From a virus, in the IMG/VR virus record IMGVR_UViG_3300033149_004566, positions 48,863 to 112,862 of that record: a stretch of DNA of 64,000 nt, one strand, 5' to 3'. Both the position numbers and the translations under genes were made by a program. Under the pieces are notes generated by a model, which ran no database searches, was not told the origin of the DNA, and saw only the letters and a list, made by a program, of their open reading frames with translations. Positions 27,219-36,880 of the stretch are shown here, piece by piece (the first letter of the stretch is position 1; every line of letters starts with the position of its first letter).

Positions 27219-27544
27219 GTGCAATTTTGGTTAGGCCGCGGGGCGGATTTAATGCTAGCAATATTTCGACGTATTTCGTTATGGTTCCACCGATGGTAGC
27301 TCTATTAAACGTCACGGACACGTATCATGATAAATTAAAGGTGAATGACTTGCCGGCCGTATCCATGGTGACAATTCAATGGCAATCAACCGTGCCTCCA
27401 TACGTGTTTAATTCGACTGTCAATGGATCCAGCATGACGGATGTAGATGGAATGAAGATCATTAAAGTTGGAGATATTGGTGTCGGTAACGGCGTGGCCA
27501 CGGTGATAAATTCACCGATAACTACGGAGTGGGTTTCTTTATGA
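27215..27544 (+). CDS. Small spike-region protein
   Basis: 109 residues, all-beta, Gly- and Val-rich at the end (IIKVGDIGVGNGVATVI). Located between the hub/spike and gp25, where PAAR-like or spike-tip proteins often are. No His/Cys metal cluster typical of PAAR is seen, so the assignment is weak. Confidence 0.45.
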   Translation: MSAILVRPRGGFNASNISTYFVMVPPMVALLNVTDTYHDKLKVNDLPAVSMVTIQWQSTVPPYVFNSTVNGSSMTDVDGMKIIKVGDIGVGNGVATVINSPITTEWVSL

Positions 27545-27924
27545 GTAATAATTACGGCATAACTTGGAAGCTTGATGATGATTTCGACATCGAGTTTGAT
27601 GATGACGGTGATGTTAAAATTATAGAAGATGTCGAAACAGTATCGCAATCTTTAAGAGTATTATTTATGACACAATTTAAAGAAGATTTATTGGTTCCGG
27701 TATATGGTTTTGATAGAGAATCTATATTGGGGGCAGATTTAAGATATGATGATCAGGTCAAATTGTTCGAGTTAAACGTGCAACAGGCGGCATATCAGGA
27801 CGATAGGGTTGCTTACATCGTGGATTTGGTCACTATGACCGAAAAAAGAGTTGGAACAATTGACATGAAATTACAATTATTGAATGGCGAGATGATTTCG
27901 CTCAGCATAGAGGAAATATTATGA
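27541..27924 (+). CDS. Baseplate wedge protein, gp25/gpW-like
   Basis: 127 residues from ATG 27541 (ATGA overlap); GTG 27529 is an alternative. EDVETVSQSLRVLFMTQFKEDLLVPVYGFD (residues about 27-56) matches the gp25-like lysozyme-related wedge family, with the usual helix, then a VVARIDLVT-like strand region. gp25 joins sheath to baseplate. It precedes the J-like gene as is standard. Confidence 0.8.
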   Translation: MSNNYGITWKLDDDFDIEFDDDGDVKIIEDVETVSQSLRVLFMTQFKEDLLVPVYGFDRESILGADLRYDDQVKLFELNVQQAAYQDDRVAYIVDLVTMTEKRVGTIDMKLQLLNGEMISLSIEEIL

Positions 27925-29030
27925 CTGATTATGGCATATCTGATGACGGCTTTCTGATCAAGAGTTATGATGTCATTTTGGCCGAAATGATTGCGAGAGC
28001 GCAGGAATATTTTGGCGAGAATGTCGATCTCAGGCCGACATCGAGTCTTTATAAATTCATTCAAGTCGTGGCATATGAGATTTCCACGCAATGGGAAGCC
28101 ATGGAAGCATATTGGTCTTCCAGTTTTTTAAAAACGGCAACTGGTTCGCCTCTAGATTATTTATGTAGTGATCTTGGTATAGAGAGAGAACAACCGGCCG
28201 CTGCTACGGGTTTTGTAACGTTTACATTATCTTCTGGAGCTCCAACCACGGAAGTTCCCGTTGGATCTACGGTTAGAACTAGCAATTATATATATTTTTC
28301 CACCGATATTGAAGTAAACATATCATCTGGATCCGCAACCGTTCCAGTTACCGCGGTGGAAACCGGATCAAATGGCAACGTAGCGGAGGGATCAATAAAC
28401 GTGATAGATCCGGAAATTACCAACATAGAATCCGTCATAAATAACAGCGCAACGACCGGAGGATTGGATCTGGAAACTGACGTGTCTTTGAGACGGCGGG
28501 GACTTAACATACGGAGGTTCAATTACACCGCGTCTAAAATTTTAGCGGACGTAGAGGAAGTATCCGGTATAAGACAAGCCAAGATAATTGAAAATTATCC
28601 CACGGAATATCAATTCACGTTATACGTGGCTCCTGACGTAGCTGGCTCGTTATCAAGCGGTAGCGAATATTACAGTCAGGCACTATATGATTCCATAGAA
28701 GATGCCGTGAATAACGCCAGGCCAGTATGTTCTGAAATAATAATAGACGAAGTTACTCCAGTATCGGTTGAGATAGAAGCCGAAATGATGATTAAAGCCG
28801 GAGTTGACGTGTCGACAATAACTAATGGAATTTCCGATAGGATAAATAGTTACATCTCCTCGTTGGAAATTGGCGATACCGTGTATCTTTCGCAAATTTC
28901 GTGGTGTTTCACGGAAGATAACAGCGTGATTGACGTGTATTCCATAAAATTGAACGGCGTTGAATCCAATTTAAATCTATCTCCCGATGAGATAGCAACG
29001 TTTGGATCGTTATCCGTAACGGTGATTTGA
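27921..29030 (+). CDS. Baseplate J-like wedge protein
   Basis: 369 residues. Recognisable gpJ pattern: helical start (DVILAEMIARAQEYFG), ATGSPLDYLCSDLGIEREQPAAATG, VPVGSTVRTSNYIYFSTD, GNVAEGSINVI, then ETDVSLRRRGLNIRR and a C-terminal beta domain (SVEIEAEMMIKAGVD). The protein forms the baseplate wedges with gp25 and gpI. Length is typical. Confidence 0.9.
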   Translation: MTDYGISDDGFLIKSYDVILAEMIARAQEYFGENVDLRPTSSLYKFIQVVAYEISTQWEAMEAYWSSSFLKTATGSPLDYLCSDLGIEREQPAAATGFVTFTLSSGAPTTEVPVGSTVRTSNYIYFSTDIEVNISSGSATVPVTAVETGSNGNVAEGSINVIDPEITNIESVINNSATTGGLDLETDVSLRRRGLNIRRFNYTASKILADVEEVSGIRQAKIIENYPTEYQFTLYVAPDVAGSLSSGSEYYSQALYDSIEDAVNNARPVCSEIIIDEVTPVSVEIEAEMMIKAGVDVSTITNGISDRINSYISSLEIGDTVYLSQISWCFTEDNSVIDVYSIKLNGVESNLNLSPDEIATFGSLSVTVI

Positions 29031-31972
29031 TGAGCTACGAACGAATGCGCGGCGTTTTTACCACGCCGTATTTGAAAACTTTGTTGTTGGATAAGATAGG
29101 ATCTGTATCGATCGTGTCTAACATTGCATCATATACGTACGTGACCACAGTTGACGCGCCGTCTTCGTTGCTTTTAAAGATTTTTCAATTAAATGAAAAT
29201 GATGTGAAAATCAGGATTTCTTATGATGATGAAAATCTGATCACTAGAACCGTCGAACACACCATAGAGAGAAACACGCTGGCCGACGAATATTTGTACG
29301 TGGATTTGAATGGATATAAAGTAAGAAAAGTAAACGATGTTACCATAATAGACGGCACGGCTAATGACGGAACGTGGGAATTTTACACGTTGTCTTGGAA
29401 TAATAGCAAGTTGTTCATGTTGTGTGCAAATTTTCTTTCAGAGATGTCGAAAACCAATAGAGATATCATGATGGAAAATTTTATAGATTATGCTACCACG
29501 ATTGGATTGGAAAGGTGGGGGCAAGATTTAGATGTTGCCATAGGCGAAGGTTGGTCTGAAGAGATATACAGGACTATACTCAAAGCCATAAGAAGCTTTC
29601 ACAATCCATCGGTTAATTCGTTGTATGACCTCATAAATAGCTTTGAGGACGATGAGTTTTTCCACATTTTTGAGTTACACGATGGCGAATATCAATATAA
29701 TGGTGGAATTACAAATGGTTGGCTTTTATATGCGACACATGACATGCCGACATCGTTTGAGATACAACGGGTTGTTGGCCAAGAAAATTTGACGGACGAA
29801 CAATTGAGTTCCATATTGGATTATGTCAGGCCGGTTAACACGCATTATTCGATAACACATCCGATACCCGAAGACGCCGATGAGTGGACTGATACCGATT
29901 TTAGAGATTATCAAGTTCAGTTAGATCACGATTCTACAGCAACTCCCATATGTGATACCACGTATAATGTCGGACAGACGATATCAAATGTCAGAACATC
30001 TCCTGGGATGGTATTGAGGGTGCGAAAAGTTACAAATTCATACACTCCTTCGTTTGATTATTACCGGGAATTGAGCTTGACCGAATCAAATGGCGTCGAC
30101 AGAACTGATGAAGTGATTGTCACAAGCGTGTCTTCAATAACATCTGGAAATTGTTATCATGATTCAATTAGAGTATATAATAGATATTCTACAGAAACGG
30201 AAATAACATCTCAAGTATTCAATAAGATACACGATACATTCGATACTGATCATAATTTTACGAGTTCTACAGATTGGTCAGATCCTACTGGTTGGACTGT
30301 ATCTGAAACTGTAAATTCATCTGTTCAAGTTTTACCACATTTCATGGGACATAAAAAAGTTGTTGAAATGTATTATGATGGCTCTGGATACATGTCTTTA
30401 ACCGACACGTTTGCCAGCAGTCAAGTTGACGAAGTTATAGAATTTTGGATCAGAATAGACGATGCTACTAATGGTGGATTTGCTGTTAATATAGATTCTA
30501 GTTCAACTAACGCAATTTTATTTGCAATATATCAAGGAAAATGGCAATATTATGATGGCTCGTCGTGGAACGATGTTGGAGAAAACGCATCTAGCGACAC
30601 GTGGTATCATGTAAAATGTGATTTTGATTGCGATACTGATACGTATAGCTTAACGATAAATAATGGAACAACACACGCTTCAATTCCTTTTAGAAATTCA
30701 GTATCAAATGTTGATAAAATAACTTTTGATAGACTTTCTGGTAATAGTTATACGGCTTATGTTGGTGCTGTCGATTACTCTTGGGAAACGGATTATTATG
30801 ATGGAAGAATAAAATATCTAACGTCGTTTGACGTTGCATTTCTTGCTGATGTGTCAGCAAATTCTACAGAATACTATAGGATATATTATCATTCGTCGTC
30901 AAAAGGAGATCCAGGATATACGGGAATTAGTAGATCTGGCAACGAAGTTACCTGTTCGGACAATACCACGTATCTTTTGGAATCTAGTACTACTTCGAGA
31001 TTGATGGGTAATACACAAGAAGATAAAAACGGCGTGGATTGGGCACTATATACTAATTATTTTAATTCGATTCTGAATTTATTTGACAGCAATCAGTCGC
31101 CGATTTGGTTGGAAGATGGAGCCGTATTTTGCGAGGGCGTTTTTTACGAGTCATCAAACGAATATGCCTATTTCACGTTTTACGATAACGATCTGATCAA
31201 GGAAACGTGGAAAGCCGATGCAGTACATACGACCGATTACGTGCATGATTATGATGTTGGCGGCACGTTTGTTGATTATACGCGTTTATATTACAACAAT
31301 GATTGGCAATCACATGCCTCTGGAGACGGAAATACCAATTACGTGATCCAAACTGGAAAAATATTTTGGGATGACTCCGGCGACAAGGAAATAATTTACG
31401 TGTGGCTTTATTCAATAACCGATGAATCAAAAAACGTATTGGTATATTCCAATCAAGTAGATCGCGTCATATTAAATATAGGTCATGATGGATCGGACAC
31501 TCTTTTAGCAAATACGGAATATGAAGTATGGCACGGGTTTAGAGACGTAGGATCAACGTCTTTTAATTTAAAGAAATCTTATGTGGATGATTTATACACG
31601 GAAGTGGTGTCAAATCCGCTCACGCAGAGCTTGACATCTGAAAATAGTGAGGATACTATCACAGAGTTTTCAACTTCGTTAAAAATTGAAGTTTACGAGT
31701 GGGATACCGATTATTCCACCACGATTGCGGCCCCTCTGGTCACGAGTGGTGAAATCGATTTTAGCGACGTGCAGGTAGATTTTCAAGACATTCAAGTGAC
31801 GTTTACGGATGTTGACTTGGACGAAACAAAAACTTATCTGATACACGTGTACACTACTGGTGGCAATGCAACATCTGATCCAGAAGGATATGGAAATTAT
31901 TATGAAATTAGATACCAGAGTGGAAATCCATATCCATATGGATCTGCATATCAAAATGGGAGTGAAATATAA
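29030..31972 (+). CDS. Tail protein I-like baseplate/receptor-binding protein with lectin domains
   Basis: 980 residues from ATG 29030, with GGTGAT at 29021-29026. Residues about 110-285 fit gpI (tail protein I): LEMSKTNRD-like helix, IGLERWGQDLDVAIGEGWSEEIYRTILKAI, and a DYVRPVNTHYSIT end. The following 700 residues are Ser/Thr/Tyr/Asp-rich beta structure with at least one LamG/concanavalin-type domain (VIEFWIRIDDATNGGFAVNID...GKWQYYDGSSWNDVG...DTWYHVKCDFD). This suggests a fusion of baseplate attachment and glycan-binding parts, so probably a host-recognition protein. Confidence 0.7.
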   Translation: MSYERMRGVFTTPYLKTLLLDKIGSVSIVSNIASYTYVTTVDAPSSLLLKIFQLNENDVKIRISYDDENLITRTVEHTIERNTLADEYLYVDLNGYKVRKVNDVTIIDGTANDGTWEFYTLSWNNSKLFMLCANFLSEMSKTNRDIMMENFIDYATTIGLERWGQDLDVAIGEGWSEEIYRTILKAIRSFHNPSVNSLYDLINSFEDDEFFHIFELHDGEYQYNGGITNGWLLYATHDMPTSFEIQRVVGQENLTDEQLSSILDYVRPVNTHYSITHPIPEDADEWTDTDFRDYQVQLDHDSTATPICDTTYNVGQTISNVRTSPGMVLRVRKVTNSYTPSFDYYRELSLTESNGVDRTDEVIVTSVSSITSGNCYHDSIRVYNRYSTETEITSQVFNKIHDTFDTDHNFTSSTDWSDPTGWTVSETVNSSVQVLPHFMGHKKVVEMYYDGSGYMSLTDTFASSQVDEVIEFWIRIDDATNGGFAVNIDSSSTNAILFAIYQGKWQYYDGSSWNDVGENASSDTWYHVKCDFDCDTDTYSLTINNGTTHASIPFRNSVSNVDKITFDRLSGNSYTAYVGAVDYSWETDYYDGRIKYLTSFDVAFLADVSANSTEYYRIYYHSSSKGDPGYTGISRSGNEVTCSDNTTYLLESSTTSRLMGNTQEDKNGVDWALYTNYFNSILNLFDSNQSPIWLEDGAVFCEGVFYESSNEYAYFTFYDNDLIKETWKADAVHTTDYVHDYDVGGTFVDYTRLYYNNDWQSHASGDGNTNYVIQTGKIFWDDSGDKEIIYVWLYSITDESKNVLVYSNQVDRVILNIGHDGSDTLLANTEYEVWHGFRDVGSTSFNLKKSYVDDLYTEVVSNPLTQSLTSENSEDTITEFSTSLKIEVYEWDTDYSTTIAAPLVTSGEIDFSDVQVDFQDIQVTFTDVDLDETKTYLIHVYTTGGNATSDPEGYGNYYEIRYQSGNPYPYGSAYQNGSEI

Positions 31973-32451
31973 TGGGTGACCTATATTTTAAGTGGCTAGG
32001 CATACCATACGGTTGGGATTCTGATATTGGTACACAGACAGAAGAATTAGTAAATAATTATATCGGAGATGCTGCTGTAAAATGGATTTTTACTGGTGAT
32101 GGATTAACGCATTGGTTAGAATATGAAATACCTTCCGGTTCGGAAGTTAACCTAGCAAGTGGATCCCACACGCAAATGTGGGCAAAAATAAACTCGTCGC
32201 ACGATATAAATTTTGATGACGTGTACATATATGATTTAAACGATAATTATTTTAGCAAGACAGCCGGATTGACAATATCTTCTGGATCGTTTCAGGACGT
32301 TCACGTGGATTTACGAAATCCGGATATTATGAGCGGTTCGTTGGATACGACCGCAATACATAGATTTAGAATGAATTTTGATACGGTTAATGGTGTTGAA
32401 TACACTGTAATTGTAGACATGTTTAGATTTGAAAAGCCGTGGTCAAAATGA
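31972..32451 (+). CDS. Small beta-rich fibre-associated protein
   Basis: 159 residues with jelly-roll-like alternation (VKWIFTGDGLTHWLEYEIPSGSEV...SHTQMWAKINSSH) and an Asp/Asn/Ser-rich surface. Composition resembles the lectin segments of the preceding gene. The start overlaps the previous stop by one base. Probably part of the fibre or receptor-binding assembly. Confidence 0.5.
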   Translation: MGDLYFKWLGIPYGWDSDIGTQTEELVNNYIGDAAVKWIFTGDGLTHWLEYEIPSGSEVNLASGSHTQMWAKINSSHDINFDDVYIYDLNDNYFSKTAGLTISSGSFQDVHVDLRNPDIMSGSLDTTAIHRFRMNFDTVNGVEYTVIVDMFRFEKPWSK

Positions 32452-32552
32452 TGATAATTGATAAGAGAAAATTAAAGGATAAAAAGAAAAAAACATCATA
32501 CGGTTATACAGCCGAACAAAAAGAAAAATGGATTAAGAAAAGGCGACAATGA
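32448..32552 (+). CDS. Very small basic protein (34 aa)
   Basis: 34 residues from ATG 32448 to TGA 32550-32552. It overlaps the previous stop by ATGA and the next start by ATGA, so it bridges a 97-base gap in perfect operon style. Thirteen or so of the residues are Lys/Arg (KRKLKDKKKKTS, KKRRQ). Function unknown; such tiny linkers may maintain translational coupling. Confidence 0.45.
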   Translation: MMIIDKRKLKDKKKKTSYGYTAEQKEKWIKKRRQ

Positions 32553-33529
32553 TGTCTGATCCCAGTGATGAATATACTATTCATGTAAATCATACTAATA
32601 CAAATCATTATCCCGTGTATTCTGATCATTTTAATGATGTCGTGAGAAGTAGCGGGGGCGATGCACCGTATGGTTTACAAAGAACAGTTGAAATGCGTTC
32701 ATATGATAAGTTTGGCAATGTTGTCGGAAATACAAGAGAAGATGGCTCAGATTTAGAACCTGTTAGCGGTACTACTACCACGTTTACAATACTTAGTGGA
32801 TCGGCTTATATAAAAGGTGTTAGATGTGATTTAGTAGAGAATGTTCCCATAACAATAGGCCCAAATGGCTATTATACATATTACGCAGAATTACCACCCG
32901 AATACGAAGATTCGTCCGATTACGAACCACCATACACTTTGGATAGCAACAACATATCCTATTATTATGATCCATCATCGTATCCTGATATCGTGGACGT
33001 CAATAAATTACCCATTGCTAAGGTTGATGTCGGATCCACGTTTAGCGGCACGATGAATGAGTTAATAGATATACGGCAAATGTATTGTAAAGGACATGGA
33101 ACAGATCAAGTTGTTCAAATCAGGCAATTAAACATTACGGAAAGTGCAACGTTTAATGGGGTTAATATCACCGATTATACAGTACCAGTAGGAATGATAG
33201 GAATTTTTGACGCATCATGTCCATCTGGATGGACTCACGTGTCTGCGTATAATGGAAAGTTTATCAGGGGAGCCGCATCTGCGGGTGCAACGGGCGGATC
33301 TGACACTATAGCAGCACATCACCATACAATACCATCAATGTCTTATACAGGCAATACAGGAAGCGGCATAGGAACTTTTTCTCTCGTGTTACTTGGAGTG
33401 CCATCTGTTGTATTATTGGATCACACGCATTCTATGAACCACACGCATTCGGCACAAACATCATCTGATGACGGCGGACACGATAACCGCCCATCATACA
33501 TAGAAGTAGTGTTTTGCAAGAAGGATTAA
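32549..33529 (+). CDS. Tail fibre with tail-collar domain, copy 1
   Basis: 326 residues. The C-terminal part (about 215-326) is a phage tail-collar domain: PVGMIGIFDASCPSGWTHVS, GKFIRGAASAGATGGSD, then His-rich AAHHHT and LDHTHSMNHTHS, ending DNRPSYIEVVFCKKD. HxH motifs in T4-type fibre tips bind iron and stabilise the trimer. The N-terminal part resembles fibre adaptor strands (YGLQRTVEMRSYDKFGNVVGN). Probably host binding. Confidence 0.8.
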   Translation: MMSDPSDEYTIHVNHTNTNHYPVYSDHFNDVVRSSGGDAPYGLQRTVEMRSYDKFGNVVGNTREDGSDLEPVSGTTTTFTILSGSAYIKGVRCDLVENVPITIGPNGYYTYYAELPPEYEDSSDYEPPYTLDSNNISYYYDPSSYPDIVDVNKLPIAKVDVGSTFSGTMNELIDIRQMYCKGHGTDQVVQIRQLNITESATFNGVNITDYTVPVGMIGIFDASCPSGWTHVSAYNGKFIRGAASAGATGGSDTIAAHHHTIPSMSYTGNTGSGIGTFSLVLLGVPSVVLLDHTHSMNHTHSAQTSSDDGGHDNRPSYIEVVFCKKD

Positions 33530-33530
33530 A

Positions 33531-34466
33531 ATGGTAGATAAATACACCACCAAAATAGAGACACATTTATCATTAATGGACGAAATGATAAATGATGTTA
33601 ATAGAGATAACGATAAAGTGGGATTACAGCGAGCTATCGAGAACAGGATATTTGATAAGTTTGGAAACTTGGTGGGAAATACGAGTGAAAATGGAACCGA
33701 TTTACAATGTGTTATGGATGAATCTATTACCATATCTATAAAAAAAGGATGTGGATATATAAATGGTGTTAGATGCGTGTTGGAAAATGACATTTCATTC
33801 ACTTTGAGTCAAGAAGACGGTTATTATATGATCTATTGTGAAGCACCGTCTAACGACATTCCACCTTATAATTTGACGTCTGAAAATTTTGGTTATGTCT
33901 ATGATGAGGCATCGGTTCCGACCACGACTGAAATAGATAGATTAATATTATCACGCGCCGTGATACAAAATGGCATAATTACAAGCATACATGATATGAG
34001 ACAAATGTTTAATAACACGGCTTCTGGAATGATTGTTCAAGTTAGAAAAATAATAGGTATAGAAACAAGTGTTGCAAACATATTTGGTGACGAGCCATTG
34101 AGTGACTATCTAATACCTCCGGGCTTTATAGGAATATTTGACACCTTGTGTCCAAGTGGATGGACTCGATTGAGCGGTTCTGGAGAGCCGTTTTATAACA
34201 GGTTTATAGTGGGATCTTCGTCATATGGAAGCACTGGAGGCAGTGATTTTATAGATAATCACACGCATGTTGGTACTTATACGTTTACTGGCACTACGTC
34301 ACAACATGGGGGCATAATAGGTTCGTCTCCTGGAATTCCATCTGTATTTCAATGGATAATACATTGGCATAATATAGATCACACGCACAATGTTACAACT
34401 ATAGAGAATGGTGGGCACGACAATAGGCCAAGTTATATAAATGTCGTGTTTTGTAAGAAAGATTAA
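33531..34466 (+). CDS. Tail fibre with tail-collar domain, copy 2
   Basis: 311 residues, a tandem paralogue of the preceding gene. Shared segments include VGLQRAIENRIFDKFGNLVGN, PPGFIGIFDTLCPSGWTRLS, STGGSDFIDNHTH, and the ending DNRPSYINVVFCKKD. The ends are conserved while the middle differs, so the two may form a heteromeric fibre or alternative receptor-binding proteins. Confidence 0.8.
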   Translation: MVDKYTTKIETHLSLMDEMINDVNRDNDKVGLQRAIENRIFDKFGNLVGNTSENGTDLQCVMDESITISIKKGCGYINGVRCVLENDISFTLSQEDGYYMIYCEAPSNDIPPYNLTSENFGYVYDEASVPTTTEIDRLILSRAVIQNGIITSIHDMRQMFNNTASGMIVQVRKIIGIETSVANIFGDEPLSDYLIPPGFIGIFDTLCPSGWTRLSGSGEPFYNRFIVGSSSYGSTGGSDFIDNHTHVGTYTFTGTTSQHGGIIGSSPGIPSVFQWIIHWHNIDHTHNVTTIENGGHDNRPSYINVVFCKKD

Positions 34467-34480
34467 AAGGAGGTCTTTGT

Positions 34481-34729
34481 ATGCAAGATATCTTGAATTT
34501 GAAAAGAAAATGTAAGTACATCAAAACGGATCGTGGCCCTGAGCCATGTCCAAGAAAAGAAGAGGACATCACGGATGCCACTTGTATTGCTTGTTTGAGC
34601 AATTTAAATCTGATAGTACTTACTGATCTTAAAGCAAATACATACAATGCTCTTGAAACAATTTCAAACCAGATCAGAAAGATCTGTGGAAGATTAAAGA
34701 ATATAGAGAGCGCGCTTTATGAAAAGTAA
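34481..34729 (+). CDS. Small four-cysteine protein
   Basis: 82 residues with strong AAAGGAGGT 6 bases before the ATG. Cysteines in RKCKYIK, EPCPRK and TCIACLSN suggest one zinc site, followed by a helical C-terminus. No family recognised. Last small gene before the membrane proteins. Confidence 0.55.
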   Translation: MQDILNLKRKCKYIKTDRGPEPCPRKEEDITDATCIACLSNLNLIVLTDLKANTYNALETISNQIRKICGRLKNIESALYEK

Positions 34730-34740
34730 ATGGTGAAAAC

Positions 34741-35295
34741 ATGATTGAAATAGTTCAACTGATTCTTTTGGTATTGTTGAATTGTTCTATAGGAGCTATA
34801 ACAGCTGGAGTATATCGTTTATGTCAGGAAAATTTAGCCGATGGTCTTCAAAGATCGGAAGCGGTACGCATTCTTCAACAATCTGGATTTGGCGCACTTT
34901 ATGGTAGTCTGGTAGTAGTGGTTTTATGGACTGCAATTGGATGGCTAGTTTTATTTCATCCATGGATGGGCGTGACCATTATTTCTACTATAACTCCCAT
35001 TTTGGGCGGATCGGATCTGACAATCCTTATAAAAAATAAGGTAAAACAATTGATCAGGCCGAAAACGGACGATGAGAAAGCCGTGATAATCAAGGAACAA
35101 CTCGCAGAAATAAAGAATTTACAAGAAACAGTAGAATCTCTAACGGATCAGGTTGATGACTTGTTAAATGGCAAGAATATAGAATTGAGACCACTTCTTA
35201 ATGAACCAAACACAACGGATGTCGAAGATAAAGAGGACAATGAGTTATTAAAAGCTGCAGAGGCACCCAATGGTGATGAAACGGAAGAACTTTAA
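34741..35295 (+). CDS. Membrane protein with cytoplasmic coiled coil, holin-like possibility
   Basis: 184 residues. Three hydrophobic segments: residues 3-25 (VQLILLVLLNCSIGAITAGVY), 48-72 (GALYGSLVVVVLWTAIGWLVLF) and 75-90 (MGVTIISTITPILGG). They are followed by a charged tail with heptads (KEQLAEIKNLQETVESLTDQVDDLL). Size and position after the tail fibres fit a holin or a lysis-related membrane protein, but no lysin was found nearby. Overlaps the next gene by 26 bases. Confidence 0.5.
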   Translation: MIEIVQLILLVLLNCSIGAITAGVYRLCQENLADGLQRSEAVRILQQSGFGALYGSLVVVVLWTAIGWLVLFHPWMGVTIISTITPILGGSDLTILIKNKVKQLIRPKTDDEKAVIIKEQLAEIKNLQETVESLTDQVDDLLNGKNIELRPLLNEPNTTDVEDKEDNELLKAAEAPNGDETEEL

Positions 35296-35938
35296 AACGT
35301 TGGAAAAAATATACACGCGAGTTTTTCTCGCACCATTTTTTATTTTATCCATCATTACGCTGATGGGTTGCTACTTGCATTATCCCGTGCAAATAGTGTC
35401 GTTCATCTGTGCCATGCTCTTATTGGTTGATGTGGAGCTCTATTACTTGGGAATGACCAAGCGAGATCTAGAGAGAAGATTTGGAATGAGCACCGGTAAG
35501 CTGGCATTATCAAAACATGTTTTGAGAAAACAGATATTCAATTTTATAAGATACGATTTGAGAATTTATATTTTTGCATTATTATCGTTGATATTTTTCA
35601 TAATTTCATTATACGGCGCGACTTTTATAATACCAATGATATATAGTTATGCGCCGTTTCTCATATTTTCCACTACAATACCACAATCTTACAAGTTAAA
35701 AAAATTGGGCAATGAGGCTTGTCAAATACAGAAAAAATGCCACGAGCAAATAGAAATGATTACTAGAACGTATTCAAAGATGGATGTAGGTAGCAGGAAG
35801 TATGCATCCAGAGAAATAAGAAATAAGTCCATGATAGCAAAAAGACAAGTTGAATTCATTGAAAAAACTACTGCCGGAATGAATTATAAGTTTGAAATAT
35901 TCAAGTACGTGTTTACTGCAATAGTATTATTATTATGA
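35270..35938 (+). CDS. Membrane protein with four predicted spans
   Basis: 222 residues from ATG 35270 (ATG 35276 also possible). Hydrophobic hairpins at about 18-60 (APFFILSIITLMGCYLHYP...VSFICAMLLLVDVEL) and 98-145 (IYIFALLSLIFFIISLYG...YSYAPFLIF), a charged cytoplasmic helix, and a short hydrophobic C-terminus. No family recognised. Co-transcribed with the preceding membrane protein and the ParA-like gene. Confidence 0.55.
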   Translation: MVMKRKNFKTLEKIYTRVFLAPFFILSIITLMGCYLHYPVQIVSFICAMLLLVDVELYYLGMTKRDLERRFGMSTGKLALSKHVLRKQIFNFIRYDLRIYIFALLSLIFFIISLYGATFIIPMIYSYAPFLIFSTTIPQSYKLKKLGNEACQIQKKCHEQIEMITRTYSKMDVGSRKYASREIRNKSMIAKRQVEFIEKTTAGMNYKFEIFKYVFTAIVLLL

Positions 35939-35947
35939 GGTGATGCA

Positions 35948-36880
35948 ATGAAAGAAATAAAAATAATCTGTGGAAATCGTGGAGGTTGCGGAAAAACCAG
36001 GTTGATGGTTGCGGAAACAATCTTTCACATTCGCAAGAATCAGAAAACGGTGACGTTCGATTGGAATCTTAATAATCCGGATTTTCTCGCCATAATGCAT
36101 TTCTTTAACAAGGATCACACTGAGATAGACAATAGGATAATTTCTACTGAAGTTTTCGTGGACAACACAAAAAAGAGGCTGAAAATATTTTATCCGATGA
36201 ATGCACATCAATTACAGGACGATGAATTTTGGAAATATTTAAAAGGTGTTTTAGATTCGACAAGAAGAGACACCATACTCATTGTTGATACCAGGGTAGA
36301 TATAACCAGATTGCCGTGCTGGAATGGCGAGTGCGTCAAGTACATGGAGAGATTTAAGGACATCAAAATAACCATTTATTATATTTGGGGTTGGGTCTAT
36401 AGATATGATGAGCTCGATCTCATCAAGCAATCGTACGGATGGCTGAGAAAATATCTTCCAAATGTCAACTTCGTGCACGTGTGGAACGTAAACGAGCAAA
36501 AAAATCCCAAGAAATTGTTCAAGTCAATATACAAAAAATACAAGAAATTGTTGTTGAAAAGCACTAAAAGAAGAATTTCAATAAGGACGTTATTGGAATT
36601 GATAGAATCTTTAAACTTCTCGCACGATACGGATGAAGTTGATGCAAACGACATACCTGAAGCGATATGGGAAGAATGTTTTGAAAAGATGATAGACATG
36701 GTTTCGGGAAAGCACGCGATTTACAACTGGCTTCTGATACCGGAAAAAATCGACATGTCGTTCAGCACCGATGCAGATATAGCCGGAAATAGAAGCGATA
36801 TAAGATTATTGGAAAGCAACATGAAAAAGTTTTACAAATACGTTTACGATTTTGAAAAAATGCGCGATAAACTGGCCTAG
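35948..36880 (+). CDS. ParA/MinD-like P-loop ATPase
   Basis: 310 residues; GAGGTGATG before the ATG. The start KEIKIICGNRGGCGKTRLMVAE is a deviant Walker A of the ParA/MinD/SIMIBI type, though the signature lysine position is Asn-Arg rather than Lys-Gly (GNRGGCGKT). A DTILIVDTRVD strand (about 115-125) is the Walker B equivalent. The C-terminal half is unusual and unrecognised. ParA-like proteins partition DNA or position complexes; here it follows two membrane proteins, so membrane-linked action is possible. Last plus-strand gene. Confidence 0.65.
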   Translation: MKEIKIICGNRGGCGKTRLMVAETIFHIRKNQKTVTFDWNLNNPDFLAIMHFFNKDHTEIDNRIISTEVFVDNTKKRLKIFYPMNAHQLQDDEFWKYLKGVLDSTRRDTILIVDTRVDITRLPCWNGECVKYMERFKDIKITIYYIWGWVYRYDELDLIKQSYGWLRKYLPNVNFVHVWNVNEQKNPKKLFKSIYKKYKKLLLKSTKRRISIRTLLELIESLNFSHDTDEVDANDIPEAIWEECFEKMIDMVSGKHAIYNWLLIPEKIDMSFSTDADIAGNRSDIRLLESNMKKFYKYVYDFEKMRDKLA

